DNA from: Desulfurococcales archaeon
Lineage (GTDB): Archaea; Thermoproteota; Thermoprotei_A; Sulfolobales; Desulfurococcaceae
Direction: 5' to 3'
Assembly (NCBI GenBank): GCA_027064845.1
Contig: JAMOPC010000438.1
Location: forward strand, 1-7,755
Length of the DNA: 7,755 bases
The position numbers and the translations under genes were made by a program. This document shows positions 1 through 5,854 of the stretch, in pieces (the first letter of the stretch is position 1; each line of letters starts with the position of its first letter). A model generated the notes under the pieces. That model was not told the origin of the DNA. It searched no databases and worked only from the letters and a program-made list of their open reading frames with translations.

Positions 1-1128
1 AGGCATCATACAGCTGGTGCCAGGTTCATGGGTGTTGGAGGCTCTGAGTATACAGCGCTTGAAGTAGCTGTTGGTCTAGCAAAACACGGGTTTGAAGTAT
101 TCTTGCAGGGAATAGAGCTGTCGAAACCAGAGAAATTAGTGAAGTTAGCCAAATTCTACGGTATCCCCAAGGAAGATCTCCGCGGAATTGGTATTGGTCC
201 ATCAAATAAGCATAACAAATGCATAGTTTTCAATACAAGTGGAGACATGTTGTCTGGTTCTTCTCATATTATATACTTCCACTTTCCCAGCATTATTCAT
301 CCTCAAATATATTATCCCGGAATTAAAGGATTAATGAAACTAGGTGGAACTATTTATTCATTAATAAACTTTGTGTTGTCTCCTATATTTATGAGAAAAG
401 TAATGTTGATGATTGCAAATTCAACCTTAACAGCTAATTTCATAAAGAATATTTATGGCGTTGAACCTGTGGTTGTATATCCTCCAGTTAATATTAAAGG
501 AATAGTAGATCAACCCATACTGCCAAGGGCTAAGAGAGAAAAGTATTTTTTAGTAATATCTAGAATTTCTTATGAAAAACAACCTCATAGAATACTAATT
601 CTTTCAAGTATATTAAAGAAGCTTGGATTACATGGTTGGAAAATACTTCTTGTGGGAGCTAGAGGTAGATTTTCGGAGAGAATAATAAAGGAGATATATG
701 AAAAAGCTTCACTAAAAGGCCTAGACAACTATTTCGAGATTAAAGTGAATGTAGGCAGAAACGAGCTCATAGATTTTTTAAGAAGAGCCTATGCCTACAT
801 CCATATAACCGATAGAGAGCATTTCGGAATAAGCGTTGTAGAGGCAATGGCTGCAGGCACTCCTGTTATTGTTCCTAAATCTAGTGGTTCTTGGATCGAT
901 ATTGTGAACATGGATAACAACTATGGCTTAGGATATAGTGATTACTTTGAATTAGAGAATTGCATTAAGAAAATAGTTAACGATGAAAATACATGGATAA
1001 AACTAAGCAGAAATGCCAGGAGAAGAGCTAAGAGGTTCTCTAGGGATAGATTTCATAAAGAGATTTCGAAATATACTGAACTAGTTATTTCAAAACTTAC
1101 TGGAGATGAAGAGCGCCTGCGAACCTGA
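1..1128 (+). CDS. Alg11-like family GT4 glycosyltransferase (5' end outside window)
   Basis: This protein probably transfers a sugar from an activated donor to a lipid-linked or other glycan on the cytoplasmic side of the membrane. The frame is open from base 1. The nine codons before the first ATG (base 28) encode HHTAGARF, which runs directly into the glycine-rich loop GVGGSEYTALE typical of the N-terminal domain of GT4 enzymes, so the true start is upstream. Counting from that ATG: HFPSIIHP lies near residue 85, ANSTLTANFI near 129, VVVYPPVN near 148, and the GT-B C-terminal domain carries the E-x7-E donor-binding motif (E264, E272, in EHFGISVVEAMAAGTPV). The EHFGI.VVE.MAAG block and the following S.G...DIV resemble eukaryotic Alg11 mannosyltransferase. 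Donor and acceptor cannot be told from sequence. The gene converges on the minus-strand surface-protein gene, and its last codons overlap a candidate C/D box RNA. Confidence 0.9.
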   Translation, partial: RHHTAGARFMGVGGSEYTALEVAVGLAKHGFEVFLQGIELSKPEKLVKLAKFYGIPKEDLRGIGIGPSNKHNKCIVFNTSGDMLSGSSHIIYFHFPSIIHPQIYYPGIKGLMKLGGTIYSLINFVLSPIFMRKVMLMIANSTLTANFIKNIYGVEPVVVYPPVNIKGIVDQPILPRAKREKYFLVISRISYEKQPHRILILSSILKKLGLHGWKILLVGARGRFSERIIKEIYEKASLKGLDNYFEIKVNVGRNELIDFLRRAYAYIHITDREHFGISVVEAMAAGTPVIVPKSSGSWIDIVNMDNNYGLGYSDYFELENCIKKIVNDENTWIKLSRNARRRAKRFSRDRFHKEISKYTELVISKLTGDEERLRT

Positions 1129-1157
1129 TACGTGATGAAGAAGAGCCATACTGATCC
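1102..1157 (+). ncRNA. Candidate C/D box guide sRNA
   Basis: The elements appear in the order and spacing of an archaeal C/D box 2'-O-methylation guide RNA. They are: 5' stem strand GGA (1102-1104), C box AUGAAGA (1106-1112, one change from RUGAUGA), a 12-base guide (1113-1124), D' box CUGA (1125-1128), a 3-base spacer UAC, a perfect C' box GUGAUGA (1132-1138), a second 12-base guide (1139-1150), D box CUGA (1151-1154), and 3' stem strand UCC (1155-1157). GGA/UCC pair with one base left before the C box, as a kink-turn requires, and the changed C-box base would face the U of box D. Equal 12-base guides and a 3-base D'-C' spacer fit known archaeal sRNAs bound by L7Ae, Nop5 and fibrillarin. The RNA overlaps the glycosyltransferase stop codon (1126-1128). 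Targets are not established. No promoter is obvious, so it may be processed from the upstream mRNA. Confidence 0.66.
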
Positions 1158-1165
1158 TTATTATG

Positions 1166-1840
1166 CTACATTATACTATAGTACTCCCATTTAGAAATAG
1201 TAATAACTGCTAAAACAAGAACTATGAATGCAAAAGCTGATGTAGCGATCCTTGTTTCGAGAATAGGTGGATTAATAATGCATAGTTTATCTAGAAGGTT
1301 TTCAGGGCTTATTTCAATAAGATAACTTATAATGCTTAAAACAAAACTAATTGATCTACTATATATTCTGAACTTATAAATTAGGAATTGGTCTCCTCCA
1401 ACAAATAACCCTGTATTCACTTCTCTATATTCTGTGCCGTTATTTTTTGGAACTATGTTTGCTTCTATTATCTTCCCATTAATACTTAGATAGGTTTTAT
1501 CGATTCCGTTTGTTTTATCAAATAATTTCAGAATATTGAACCATTGTTGAAATAATCCTCTAAGTAATGACGTAATTATTTTCTTGTTAGGTGTGAACCA
1601 TATGTTCGCTATAGTAATGTTTGTCGCCTCTGCGGATTCTAGCTTATTATTAACAATATTCATAGTTACTATGCATTGAAGAGTTATTGTATTATATTGA
1701 TTATTTAGATCGTACCCATCTATTATAACTATGTACTTAAGTGAACCAGTGAGGTTTTCCGAAGCAGAATGTGCGGGGGAAGCATTAATTAGTAGTAGAG
1801 AAGTGATCATTAAGAGAATAAAAAATTGTTTTATACTCAT
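1166..1840 (-). CDS. Predicted secreted, C-terminally membrane-anchored surface protein
   Basis: I do not recognise a family for this 224-residue protein. It has a clear signal peptide: Lys4, a hydrophobic core at about residues 6-18, and a small-residue cleavage region SPAHSA ending near residue 26. A single C-terminal membrane helix spans about 199-216, followed by the short tail KWEYYSIM. It is therefore probably an extracellular domain of roughly 170 residues tethered to the cell membrane. Three N-glycosylation sequons (N29-L-T, N74-I-T, N134-G-T) lie in the predicted outer part. The ATG overlaps the pyrophosphatase stop in a 4-base ATGA, so translation is probably coupled. GAGGT lies about 10 bases before the start, inside the upstream gene. 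The link to pyrophosphatase may be only transcriptional. The 3' end lies 37 bases from the convergent glycosyltransferase. Confidence 0.8.
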   Translation of the reverse strand: MSIKQFFILLMITSLLLINASPAHSASENLTGSLKYIVIIDGYDLNNQYNTITLQCIVTMNIVNNKLESAEATNITIANIWFTPNKKIITSLLRGLFQQWFNILKLFDKTNGIDKTYLSINGKIIEANIVPKNNGTEYREVNTGLFVGGDQFLIYKFRIYSRSISFVLSIISYLIEISPENLLDKLCIINPPILETRIATSAFAFIVLVLAVITISKWEYYSIM

Positions 1841-2364
1841 TTCTTATTATACCTCTTGATAGCTTCCTCGATCCTCTTTAAGGCTTCTTCGCGGTTTTTC
1901 CATCCTATTACTTTTACCCATTTGCCTTTTTCTAGTTCTTTGTAATGCTCGAAGAAGTGTGCTATTCTCTCTCTTATATTTGCTGGGAGGTCTGATATAT
2001 CCTTGATATTCTCAAATCTTGGATCGATTTTTTCTATAGGTACAGCGACTATTTTAGCGTCTTTACCTTTTTCATCCTCAGTTTCAAGTACTCCTATTGG
2101 TCTAGCTTTAATAACAACTCCTGGATGGAGCTTATCATATCCAAGAACAAGAACATCCACGGGATCTCCGTCTTCTTCGAGTGTGCCTGGTATGAATCCG
2201 TAGTTGAATGGATAATACATTGCTGTGAACAGTATTCTATCGACAAATATTAATCCAGTCTCTTTGTCTATCTCGTATTTAATATTGCTACCCATAGGTA
2301 TTTCGATAACCACATATACTTCTTCTGGAGCCTTTTTACCTGGCCCTAGCTTTTCATAACTCAT
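1837..2364 (-). CDS. ppa: Soluble inorganic pyrophosphatase, family I
   Basis: This cytoplasmic enzyme hydrolyses pyrophosphate to two phosphates with Mg2+, pulling nucleic-acid, tRNA-charging and other biosynthetic reactions forward. The 175-residue length fits prokaryotic family I enzymes. The active-site set known from the E. coli enzyme is present at nearly identical numbering: E21, K29, E31, R43, Y55, the metal-binding signature DGDPVDVLV with D65, D67 and D70, then D97, D102, K104, Y141 and K142. No key residue is missing. The ATG at 2364 follows GAGGTGA with a 6-base spacer, and a TATA-like element lies about 60 bases upstream, so the gene probably has its own promoter. It is followed without a gap by the surface-protein gene. 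Archaeal enzymes of this family are usually hexamers. Confidence 0.97.
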   Translation of the reverse strand: MSYEKLGPGKKAPEEVYVVIEIPMGSNIKYEIDKETGLIFVDRILFTAMYYPFNYGFIPGTLEEDGDPVDVLVLGYDKLHPGVVIKARPIGVLETEDEKGKDAKIVAVPIEKIDPRFENIKDISDLPANIRERIAHFFEHYKELEKGKWVKVIGWKNREEALKRIEEAIKRYNKK

Positions 2365-2370
2365 AATCTC

Positions 2371-2377
2371 TCACCTC
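2371..2377 (-). promoter_or_regulatory. Shine-Dalgarno site of pyrophosphatase gene
   Basis: GAGGTGA on the minus strand, complementary to the crenarchaeal 16S rRNA 3' end, lies 6 bases before the ATG at 2364. It fixes that start. Confidence 0.8.
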
Positions 2378-2420
2378 TTGGAAATATACTAATTTATGGA
2401 TAAAGACTTATTGGATAAAA

Positions 2421-2429
2421 ATTTAAAAA
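2421..2429 (-). promoter_or_regulatory. Probable TATA box for ppa and the surface-protein gene
   Basis: TTTTTAAAT on the minus strand lies about 57 bases before the pyrophosphatase ATG. Transcription starting about 25 bases downstream would give a leader of roughly 30 bases containing the Shine-Dalgarno site. A second TTTAAA at 2436-2441 is an alternative. No strong purine-rich BRE is evident. Because the region is A+T-rich, this rests on position as much as on sequence. Confidence 0.4.
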
Positions 2430-2449
2430 CAATGGTTTAAAGCTCGTAA

Positions 2450-2480
2450 AATAATAAAGTTAGAGCACAAGAAGCCTTGT
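2450..2480 (-). terminator. Possible weak terminator after the coiled-coil gene
   Basis: On the minus strand, 12 bases after the stop of the coiled-coil gene, ACAAG-GCTT-CTTGT could form a 5-bp hairpin (2467-2480). It is followed by a T-rich run (about 2450-2459). Archaeal termination depends mainly on T-rich tracts, so this is plausible. The stem is short and such A+T-rich runs are common here. It fits with the separate promoter suggested for the pyrophosphatase gene. Confidence 0.25.
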
Positions 2481-2492
2481 TTTTAGCTAAGA

Positions 2493-2915
2493 TTATATGC
2501 TCGCTAGTTTCAACATTATTGTTGAAGGTATTCCTTCTTTATATACCACTAGGATCTTCGCTTCTACTTCAATTCCTGATAATGGTTCCAGTGCCTTTCT
2601 TATACTTTGTAAGCTTTGTATAGTTCTATTGATTCTATCAATTATTTCTTCCATAACAGAAGCTTCTTGTTCAGCATCTGGGTTTATTATTAGTTTTAAG
2701 TCTTTTAATTCAACAACTTTTCCTTTACCAGCTTGTTCTTCTCCTGTGAGGCTCTTTAATAATTCTTTTAGTTTTCTTTCTTGCTCGCTCTTTGCTCTAA
2801 CGTCCTCTAGTTTTCTTAGATACTCTGCTAGTTGTTGCTTTAATGTATTGAGCTCTGTATCAATTGATTTTATTAGTTCTGAGAATGAAGTGTATTCCTT
2901 AACTACAACTGACAA
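2493..2915 (-). CDS. Hypothetical coiled-coil protein, about 140 residues
   Basis: I do not recognise a family. The predicted layout is a short strand (SVVVKEY), a long charged helix with heptad-like spacing (about residues 10-57 from the TTG start), a hydrophilic Gly/Lys/Glu linker, a second helix (about 80-108), and a C-terminal beta hairpin around VEAKILVVYKEGIPSTIMLKL. No signal peptide or membrane segment is present, so it is probably cytoplasmic and oligomeric. Two helices and a beta element recall prefoldin, but in prefoldin the hairpin lies between the helices, so I do not make that call. The frame could also start at GTG (2924), giving three more residues. That GTG lies inside GAGGTGA, the likely ribosome binding site, while TTG at 2915 sits 5 bases beyond it and is preferred. 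A TATA-like element lies upstream. Confidence 0.75.
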   Translation of the reverse strand: MSVVVKEYTSFSELIKSIDTELNTLKQQLAEYLRKLEDVRAKSEQERKLKELLKSLTGEEQAGKGKVVELKDLKLIINPDAEQEASVMEEIIDRINRTIQSLQSIRKALEPLSGIEVEAKILVVYKEGIPSTIMLKLASI

Positions 2916-2920
2916 TTCCT

Positions 2921-2927
2921 TCACCTC
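2921..2927 (-). promoter_or_regulatory. Shine-Dalgarno site that decides the coiled-coil gene start
   Basis: GAGGTGA on the minus strand is the same heptamer used by the pyrophosphatase gene. It contains the potential GTG start at 2924 and lies 5 bases before the in-frame TTG at 2915. This spacing favours TTG, because a ribosome bound here could not start on the GTG. Confidence 0.6.
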
Positions 2928-2960
2928 AATAATCTATTTTGTACAAGAAAAATAAATGTG

Positions 2961-2969
2961 TATTTATAA
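2961..2969 (-). promoter_or_regulatory. Probable TATA box for the coiled-coil gene
   Basis: TTATAAATA on the minus strand lies in the 73-base gap after sucD. A start about 25 bases downstream (near 2940) gives a leader of about 25 bases to the TTG start, enough to hold the GAGGTGA site. The gap is unusually long compared with those inside the sucCD block, which supports a separate transcription start. Confidence 0.45.
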
Positions 2970-2997
2970 TATATCCTTTTAGCCTGCGAGCCAGTAT

Positions 2998-3870
2998 TTA
3001 TAATACCTTGTCTAACAACAATGGTATTTCAGAAGGCTTATCAGCAACTGGTATTCCAGCTTCCTCTAATGCTTTCCTCTTTGACGCATAGTCGCCCATA
3101 CCCATAGATATTATGGCTCCTGCATGCCCCATTCTTTTCCCTGGTGGAGCTGTTTTGCCAGCTATGTATGCTACAACTGGTTTCTTGTTTCTTAGTGATG
3201 CATAGTGCTTCGCAAATCTTTCTTCTGCATCTCCACCGATTTCGCCGATTATTACAACAGCATCAGTATCTGGGTCATTCACGAAATAATTATAAACGTC
3301 AATGAAGTTTAACCCTGTAACGGGGTCTCCGCCAAGACCTAGGACTGTTGATACTCCGTAGTCCTTTTTGCCAAGTTCTCTTGCAATTTCATAGGTTAAT
3401 GTACCACTTCTTGATACAAGCCCTATTCTTCCCTTCTTAAATACGTGAGCTGGCATTATCCCTACTTTTGTTTCTCCTACGGTCATTATTCCGGGTGTGT
3501 TAGGTCCAATGATTATCGTACTGTGTTCCCTAGCATACTTTACGAATTTAAGCTCTTCATGTACAGGTATGCCTTCTGTAATCACTACGATTAATTTAAT
3601 TCCATTATCTATAGCTTCGTAAACAGCGTCTGGAGCAAATCTAGCTGGAACAAATACTATGCTTGCATCTATTCCTCCTGATTCCTTAATGGCTTCTTTA
3701 ACCGTATCATAAACTGGGACGCCATGAACAATTGTTCCTCCTTTGCCTGGCGTTACGCCAGCTACTATTCTTGTTCCATATTCAAGCATTAGTTTTGTAT
3801 GGAAGCTCCCCTCTCTACCAGTAATTCCTTGAACAAGGACTCTTGTATTCTTATTTACGAGAATACCCAT
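2998..3870 (-). CDS. sucD: Succinyl-CoA synthetase (ADP/GDP-forming), alpha subunit
   Basis: This is the alpha subunit of the cytoplasmic enzyme that interconverts succinyl-CoA, phosphate and NDP with succinate, CoA and NTP. The 290-residue length is normal. The N-terminal CoA-binding Rossmann domain shows VQGITGREGSFHT (about 13-25). IGPNTPGI (about 121-128) and GLVSRSGTLTYE (about 150-161) follow. The phosphohistidine is H249 in GKRMGHAGAI, equivalent to E. coli His246, so the subunit looks catalytically complete. It follows sucC after 12 bases, and its AGGAGGTG site (3877-3884) overlaps the sucC stop, which points to one mRNA. In fermentative hyperthermophiles such enzymes can make ATP or GTP from succinyl-CoA derived from 2-oxoglutarate. 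A related acyl-CoA synthetase specificity cannot be excluded, although pairing with a SucC-type beta subunit favours succinyl-CoA. Confidence 0.96.
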   Translation of the reverse strand: MGILVNKNTRVLVQGITGREGSFHTKLMLEYGTRIVAGVTPGKGGTIVHGVPVYDTVKEAIKESGGIDASIVFVPARFAPDAVYEAIDNGIKLIVVITEGIPVHEELKFVKYAREHSTIIIGPNTPGIMTVGETKVGIMPAHVFKKGRIGLVSRSGTLTYEIARELGKKDYGVSTVLGLGGDPVTGLNFIDVYNYFVNDPDTDAVVIIGEIGGDAEERFAKHYASLRNKKPVVAYIAGKTAPPGKRMGHAGAIISMGMGDYASKRKALEEAGIPVADKPSEIPLLLDKVL

Positions 3871-3876
3871 TCATAC

Positions 3877-3884
3877 CACCTCCT
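3877..3884 (-). promoter_or_regulatory. Strong Shine-Dalgarno site of sucD
   Basis: AGGAGGTG on the minus strand, 6 bases before the sucD ATG, is the longest Shine-Dalgarno match in the window. It shares bases with the TAG stop of sucC (3883-3885), which suits stop-and-reinitiate translation and balanced subunit synthesis. Confidence 0.75.
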
Positions 3885-5022
3885 ATGAGTTATTAATTGA
3901 TTTAGCTATTTCTACTGCTTTCTTAACAGCATCATCTGCTTCTGTAAAAACTTCTAATCCACGTGATTCAAGAATTCTCCTTCCTTCTTCTTCATTAGTG
4001 CCTAGGAGCCGTATAACTATTGGTTTCTTGCTTTGGGTTTCTTCTAGTGCTTCGATAATTCCTTTAGCCACTTCATCGCATCTCGTTATTCCGCCAAATA
4101 TGTTTATCAATAATACTTTTACACGTGGGTGTTCTAGTAGGATTTTAACAGCTTCTCTAACTCTTTCTTTCGATGCACCACCTCCTATGTCCAAGAAGTT
4201 TGCTGGTTTACCACCATAGTATGCTACTAAATCCATTGTAGCCATTGTAAGTCCTGCACCATTACATATAATGCCTATGTCTCCGTCTAGCTCTACATAT
4301 GAGAAACCTATTGATTTAGCGAGTTTTTCTAACTCTGAAAGTTCCCGATGTGCTTTTTCCAAGAACTCGGGGTGTTTGAACAAGCTATTGTCATCAATAG
4401 TTATCTTCGCATCTAAAGCTATTAGTCCTCCTCCGCATTTCCAAGCCAAGGGGTTAAATTCTACGAGGTCAGCGTCATAATCGATCATAATCTTGTACAT
4501 TGAGTTCATTATATTATGTAGTTCTTTCCAGTACTCTTTCGGGATCTCTAGGAATTTTGCAGCTATTCTAGACATGTATGGGCGATACCCAAGTAATGGG
4601 TCAACAGGGATTTTTAGAAGAGCTTCTGGGTGTTGCTTAACAAGCTCTTCTATCTCTACTCCACCCATCTTAGAGACTAGGTAAATAATCCTCTTCTCCG
4701 CTCTATCAATCGTTATTGACAAGTAATACTCCTTCTCAATACATATTTTTTCCTCAACTAGTAGTTTCTCGACTTTTTCTCCCCGAATAACTGATCCAAG
4801 GAGCTGTTTTGCAACTTCATATGCTTCCTTAGGTGTTTTAGCGAATTTTATGCCTCCAGCTAATCCTCTTCTGCCAACAAGTATTTGTGACTTTATAGCT
4901 ACTTCTCCTAGTTTCTTACAAGCATCAGCTACTTCTTCGGGACTTGAAGCAAGATAGCCTCGGGGAATAGGTATGCCGTACTTAGAAGCTATGCTCTTTG
5001 CCTCGTACTCATACAGTTTCAA
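3883..5022 (-). CDS. sucC: Succinyl-CoA synthetase (ADP/GDP-forming), beta subunit
   Basis: This beta subunit supplies the nucleotide-binding ATP-grasp domain and the C-terminal ligase domain that partner SucD. The 379-residue length is close to that of the bacterial subunit (about 388). Visible landmarks are K44 in VAIKSQILVGRRGLAGG (nucleotide binding), metal and nucleotide residues E188 and N190 in VEFNPLA, D204 in LDAKITIDDNSLF, and the ligase-domain blocks CNGAGLTMATMD (about 253-264), GGKPANFLDIGGGAS (about 270-284) and NIFGGITRCDEVAKG (about 307-321). The start is TTG at 5022: an in-frame TAA lies immediately before it, GGTGA stands 7 bases upstream, and no ATG occurs near the N-terminus. 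The gene lies 7 bases after the metallopeptidase-like gene and 12 bases before sucD. Preference for ATP or GTP cannot be read from the sequence. Confidence 0.96.
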   Translation of the reverse strand: MKLYEYEAKSIASKYGIPIPRGYLASSPEEVADACKKLGEVAIKSQILVGRRGLAGGIKFAKTPKEAYEVAKQLLGSVIRGEKVEKLLVEEKICIEKEYYLSITIDRAEKRIIYLVSKMGGVEIEELVKQHPEALLKIPVDPLLGYRPYMSRIAAKFLEIPKEYWKELHNIMNSMYKIMIDYDADLVEFNPLAWKCGGGLIALDAKITIDDNSLFKHPEFLEKAHRELSELEKLAKSIGFSYVELDGDIGIICNGAGLTMATMDLVAYYGGKPANFLDIGGGASKERVREAVKILLEHPRVKVLLINIFGGITRCDEVAKGIIEALEETQSKKPIVIRLLGTNEEEGRRILESRGLEVFTEADDAVKKAVEIAKSINNS

Positions 5023-5029
5023 TTATTCG

Positions 5030-5034
5030 TCACC
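5030..5034 (-). promoter_or_regulatory. Shine-Dalgarno site that decides the sucC TTG start
   Basis: GGTGA on the minus strand lies 7 bases before TTG at 5022. Its last three bases are the TGA stop of the upstream gene (5030-5032). This supports TTG as the real start and suggests coupled translation. Confidence 0.6.
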
Positions 5035-5449
5035 ATTGATTACATTTAAGATTATTTAATAAAAACTCTATTCCACCAACCTCTACGAATTTTGAGAAAA
5101 GCTTCCTTACTATTCTCCTATTAACGTATTTTCCATGAGGTCTTAGTCCTCCACTAAATGTCTTCGGTATATGGAGTAATTCGTGTATTAAGACCATTAT
5201 TTTATCCTCAATGCTGAGTTCATCATAGTTTTCAGAGATTACTTCTATTATGTAGCCGGGCTTGATCTTGAGCGCTTTTATCCATATTCTTGGTAATCCA
5301 TGTATTCTCGCATAAGCAGTACTTTTTGAGCCCTTACTCCTATAACACCATATCCGATCAATATCTATGTGTTCAAAATCGCTTCTTAATAATTCAACTA
5401 TTCCTTTTATCATGCACTTTACATCTGGAGCTTCATAGTATTTGATCAA
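5030..5449 (-). CDS. Putative zinc metallopeptidase-like protein
   Basis: This 139-residue protein carries a zincin-type motif H89-E90-L-L-H93, followed by IPKTFSGGLRPH with a possible third zinc ligand at H105. The HELLHIP...SGGLRPH pattern resembles small predicted archaeal and phage metallopeptidases (the COG4900-like group, from memory). A peptidase is likely, but the substrate is unknown. No signal peptide or membrane helix is visible, so it is probably cytoplasmic. The start is TTG at 5449, preceded directly by TAA in frame and by GAGGTG 8 bases upstream (5458-5463). The N-terminal ATC-AAA-TAC-TAT context offers no nearby ATG. It sits between the 105-residue gene (20-base gap) and sucC (7-base gap). 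A link to succinyl-CoA metabolism is not obvious; the shared transcript may be housekeeping only. Confidence 0.82.
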   Translation of the reverse strand: MIKYYEAPDVKCMIKGIVELLRSDFEHIDIDRIWCYRSKGSKSTAYARIHGLPRIWIKALKIKPGYIIEVISENYDELSIEDKIMVLIHELLHIPKTFSGGLRPHGKYVNRRIVRKLFSKFVEVGGIEFLLNNLKCNQW

Positions 5450-5457
5450 TTAGCTGG

Positions 5458-5463
5458 CACCTC
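5458..5463 (-). promoter_or_regulatory. Shine-Dalgarno site that decides the metallopeptidase-like TTG start
   Basis: GAGGTG on the minus strand, 8 bases before TTG at 5449, lies in the 20-base gap after the 105-residue gene. With the in-frame TAA just before the TTG, it leaves little room for another start. Confidence 0.6.
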
Positions 5464-5469
5464 ATATTC

Positions 5470-5787
5470 CTAGTGTTTATTCATATTCAATATCATTGAT
5501 ACTCGTCTTACCGCTTCTTCTTCCGAATCAGGTATTTCTATTAACTGGTATTTTGCAAATCCATGTTTCTTTTCTTGTTTAACTAATTTGTTCTTTAGAA
5601 TAATTCCTTTCCTTGTAGGATGTAGTGCTGTTAGTGCAAATGCTCTCAAAAGTCCCGCAACCGTTGCTTCTTGTAAAACAATTATTTGATCTTTTAACTT
5701 GAGAATAAATCTAGTATGATAATGTCCTTCGGGTATTGCGGCTATAATTTCTAAAACATCTTGATTGGAATAGATCTTCACATCCAT
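5470..5787 (-). CDS. Conserved-looking hypothetical protein, 105 residues
   Basis: I cannot assign a function. The small soluble protein has an N-terminal segment VLEIIAAIPEGHYHTRFILKL (strand-rich, with H22, H24 and R26), then IIVLQEATVAGLLRAFALTALHP (probably strand plus helix, about 35-57), a basic stretch TRKGIILKNKLVKQEKK, and a charged C-terminal helix (about 88-103). The codon pattern and ordered hydrophobic spacing look like a real folded protein. The basic middle and conserved-looking His/Arg residues would suit nucleic-acid or nucleotide binding, but that is only a guess. The ATG at 5787 has a weak AAGGT site about 8 bases upstream. A 67-base gap separates it from the 313-residue gene, while only 20 bases separate it from the metallopeptidase-like gene. 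The block leading to sucCD may therefore begin here, though no clear TATA box is seen in the gap. Confidence 0.75.
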   Translation of the reverse strand: MDVKIYSNQDVLEIIAAIPEGHYHTRFILKLKDQIIVLQEATVAGLLRAFALTALHPTRKGIILKNKLVKQEKKHGFAKYQLIEIPDSEEEAVRRVSMILNMNKH

Positions 5788-5854
5788 ATACTATTACCTT
5801 CTCATAGTTCTTGGTAACTTCAATGTATTATTCATGTATTAGGATAGAAATTAG

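Noticed and set aside
1103..1109. GAGATGA as an alternative C box for the guide RNA
   Set aside because: It would give a 15-base guide and no flanking stem, whereas AUGAAGA at 1106-1112 gives a 12-base guide and a GGA/UCC stem.
1135..1194. Very short plus-strand frame starting inside the C' box of the guide RNA
   Set aside because: It has about 19 codons and no ribosome site, and the sequence is better explained as the RNA and the 3' end of the convergent gene.
2003..2203. Plus-strand open frame inside the pyrophosphatase gene
   Set aside because: The opposite strand encodes a fully conserved enzyme, and this frame has low-complexity Ser/Thr/Pro composition.
2876..2914. CTGA followed by ATGAAG and another CTGA on the plus strand, resembling part of a C/D RNA
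   Set aside because: The guide spacing is too long and no upstream C box or terminal stem is present; it lies within the coiled-coil coding sequence.
2493..2915. Prefoldin alpha or beta subunit
   Set aside because: The order of helices and beta elements differs from prefoldin, and no characteristic prefoldin sequence is seen.
2497..2955. A 152-codon open frame on the plus strand opposite the coiled-coil gene
   Set aside because: It is a mirror frame of a convincing minus-strand gene, is Ser/Phe/Ile-rich in a way typical of antisense frames, and has no ribosome site.
5788..5854. Promoter in the 67-base gap before the 105-residue gene
   Set aside because: The gap is A+T-rich, but no element stands out as a TATA box at a proper distance, so I did not annotate one.
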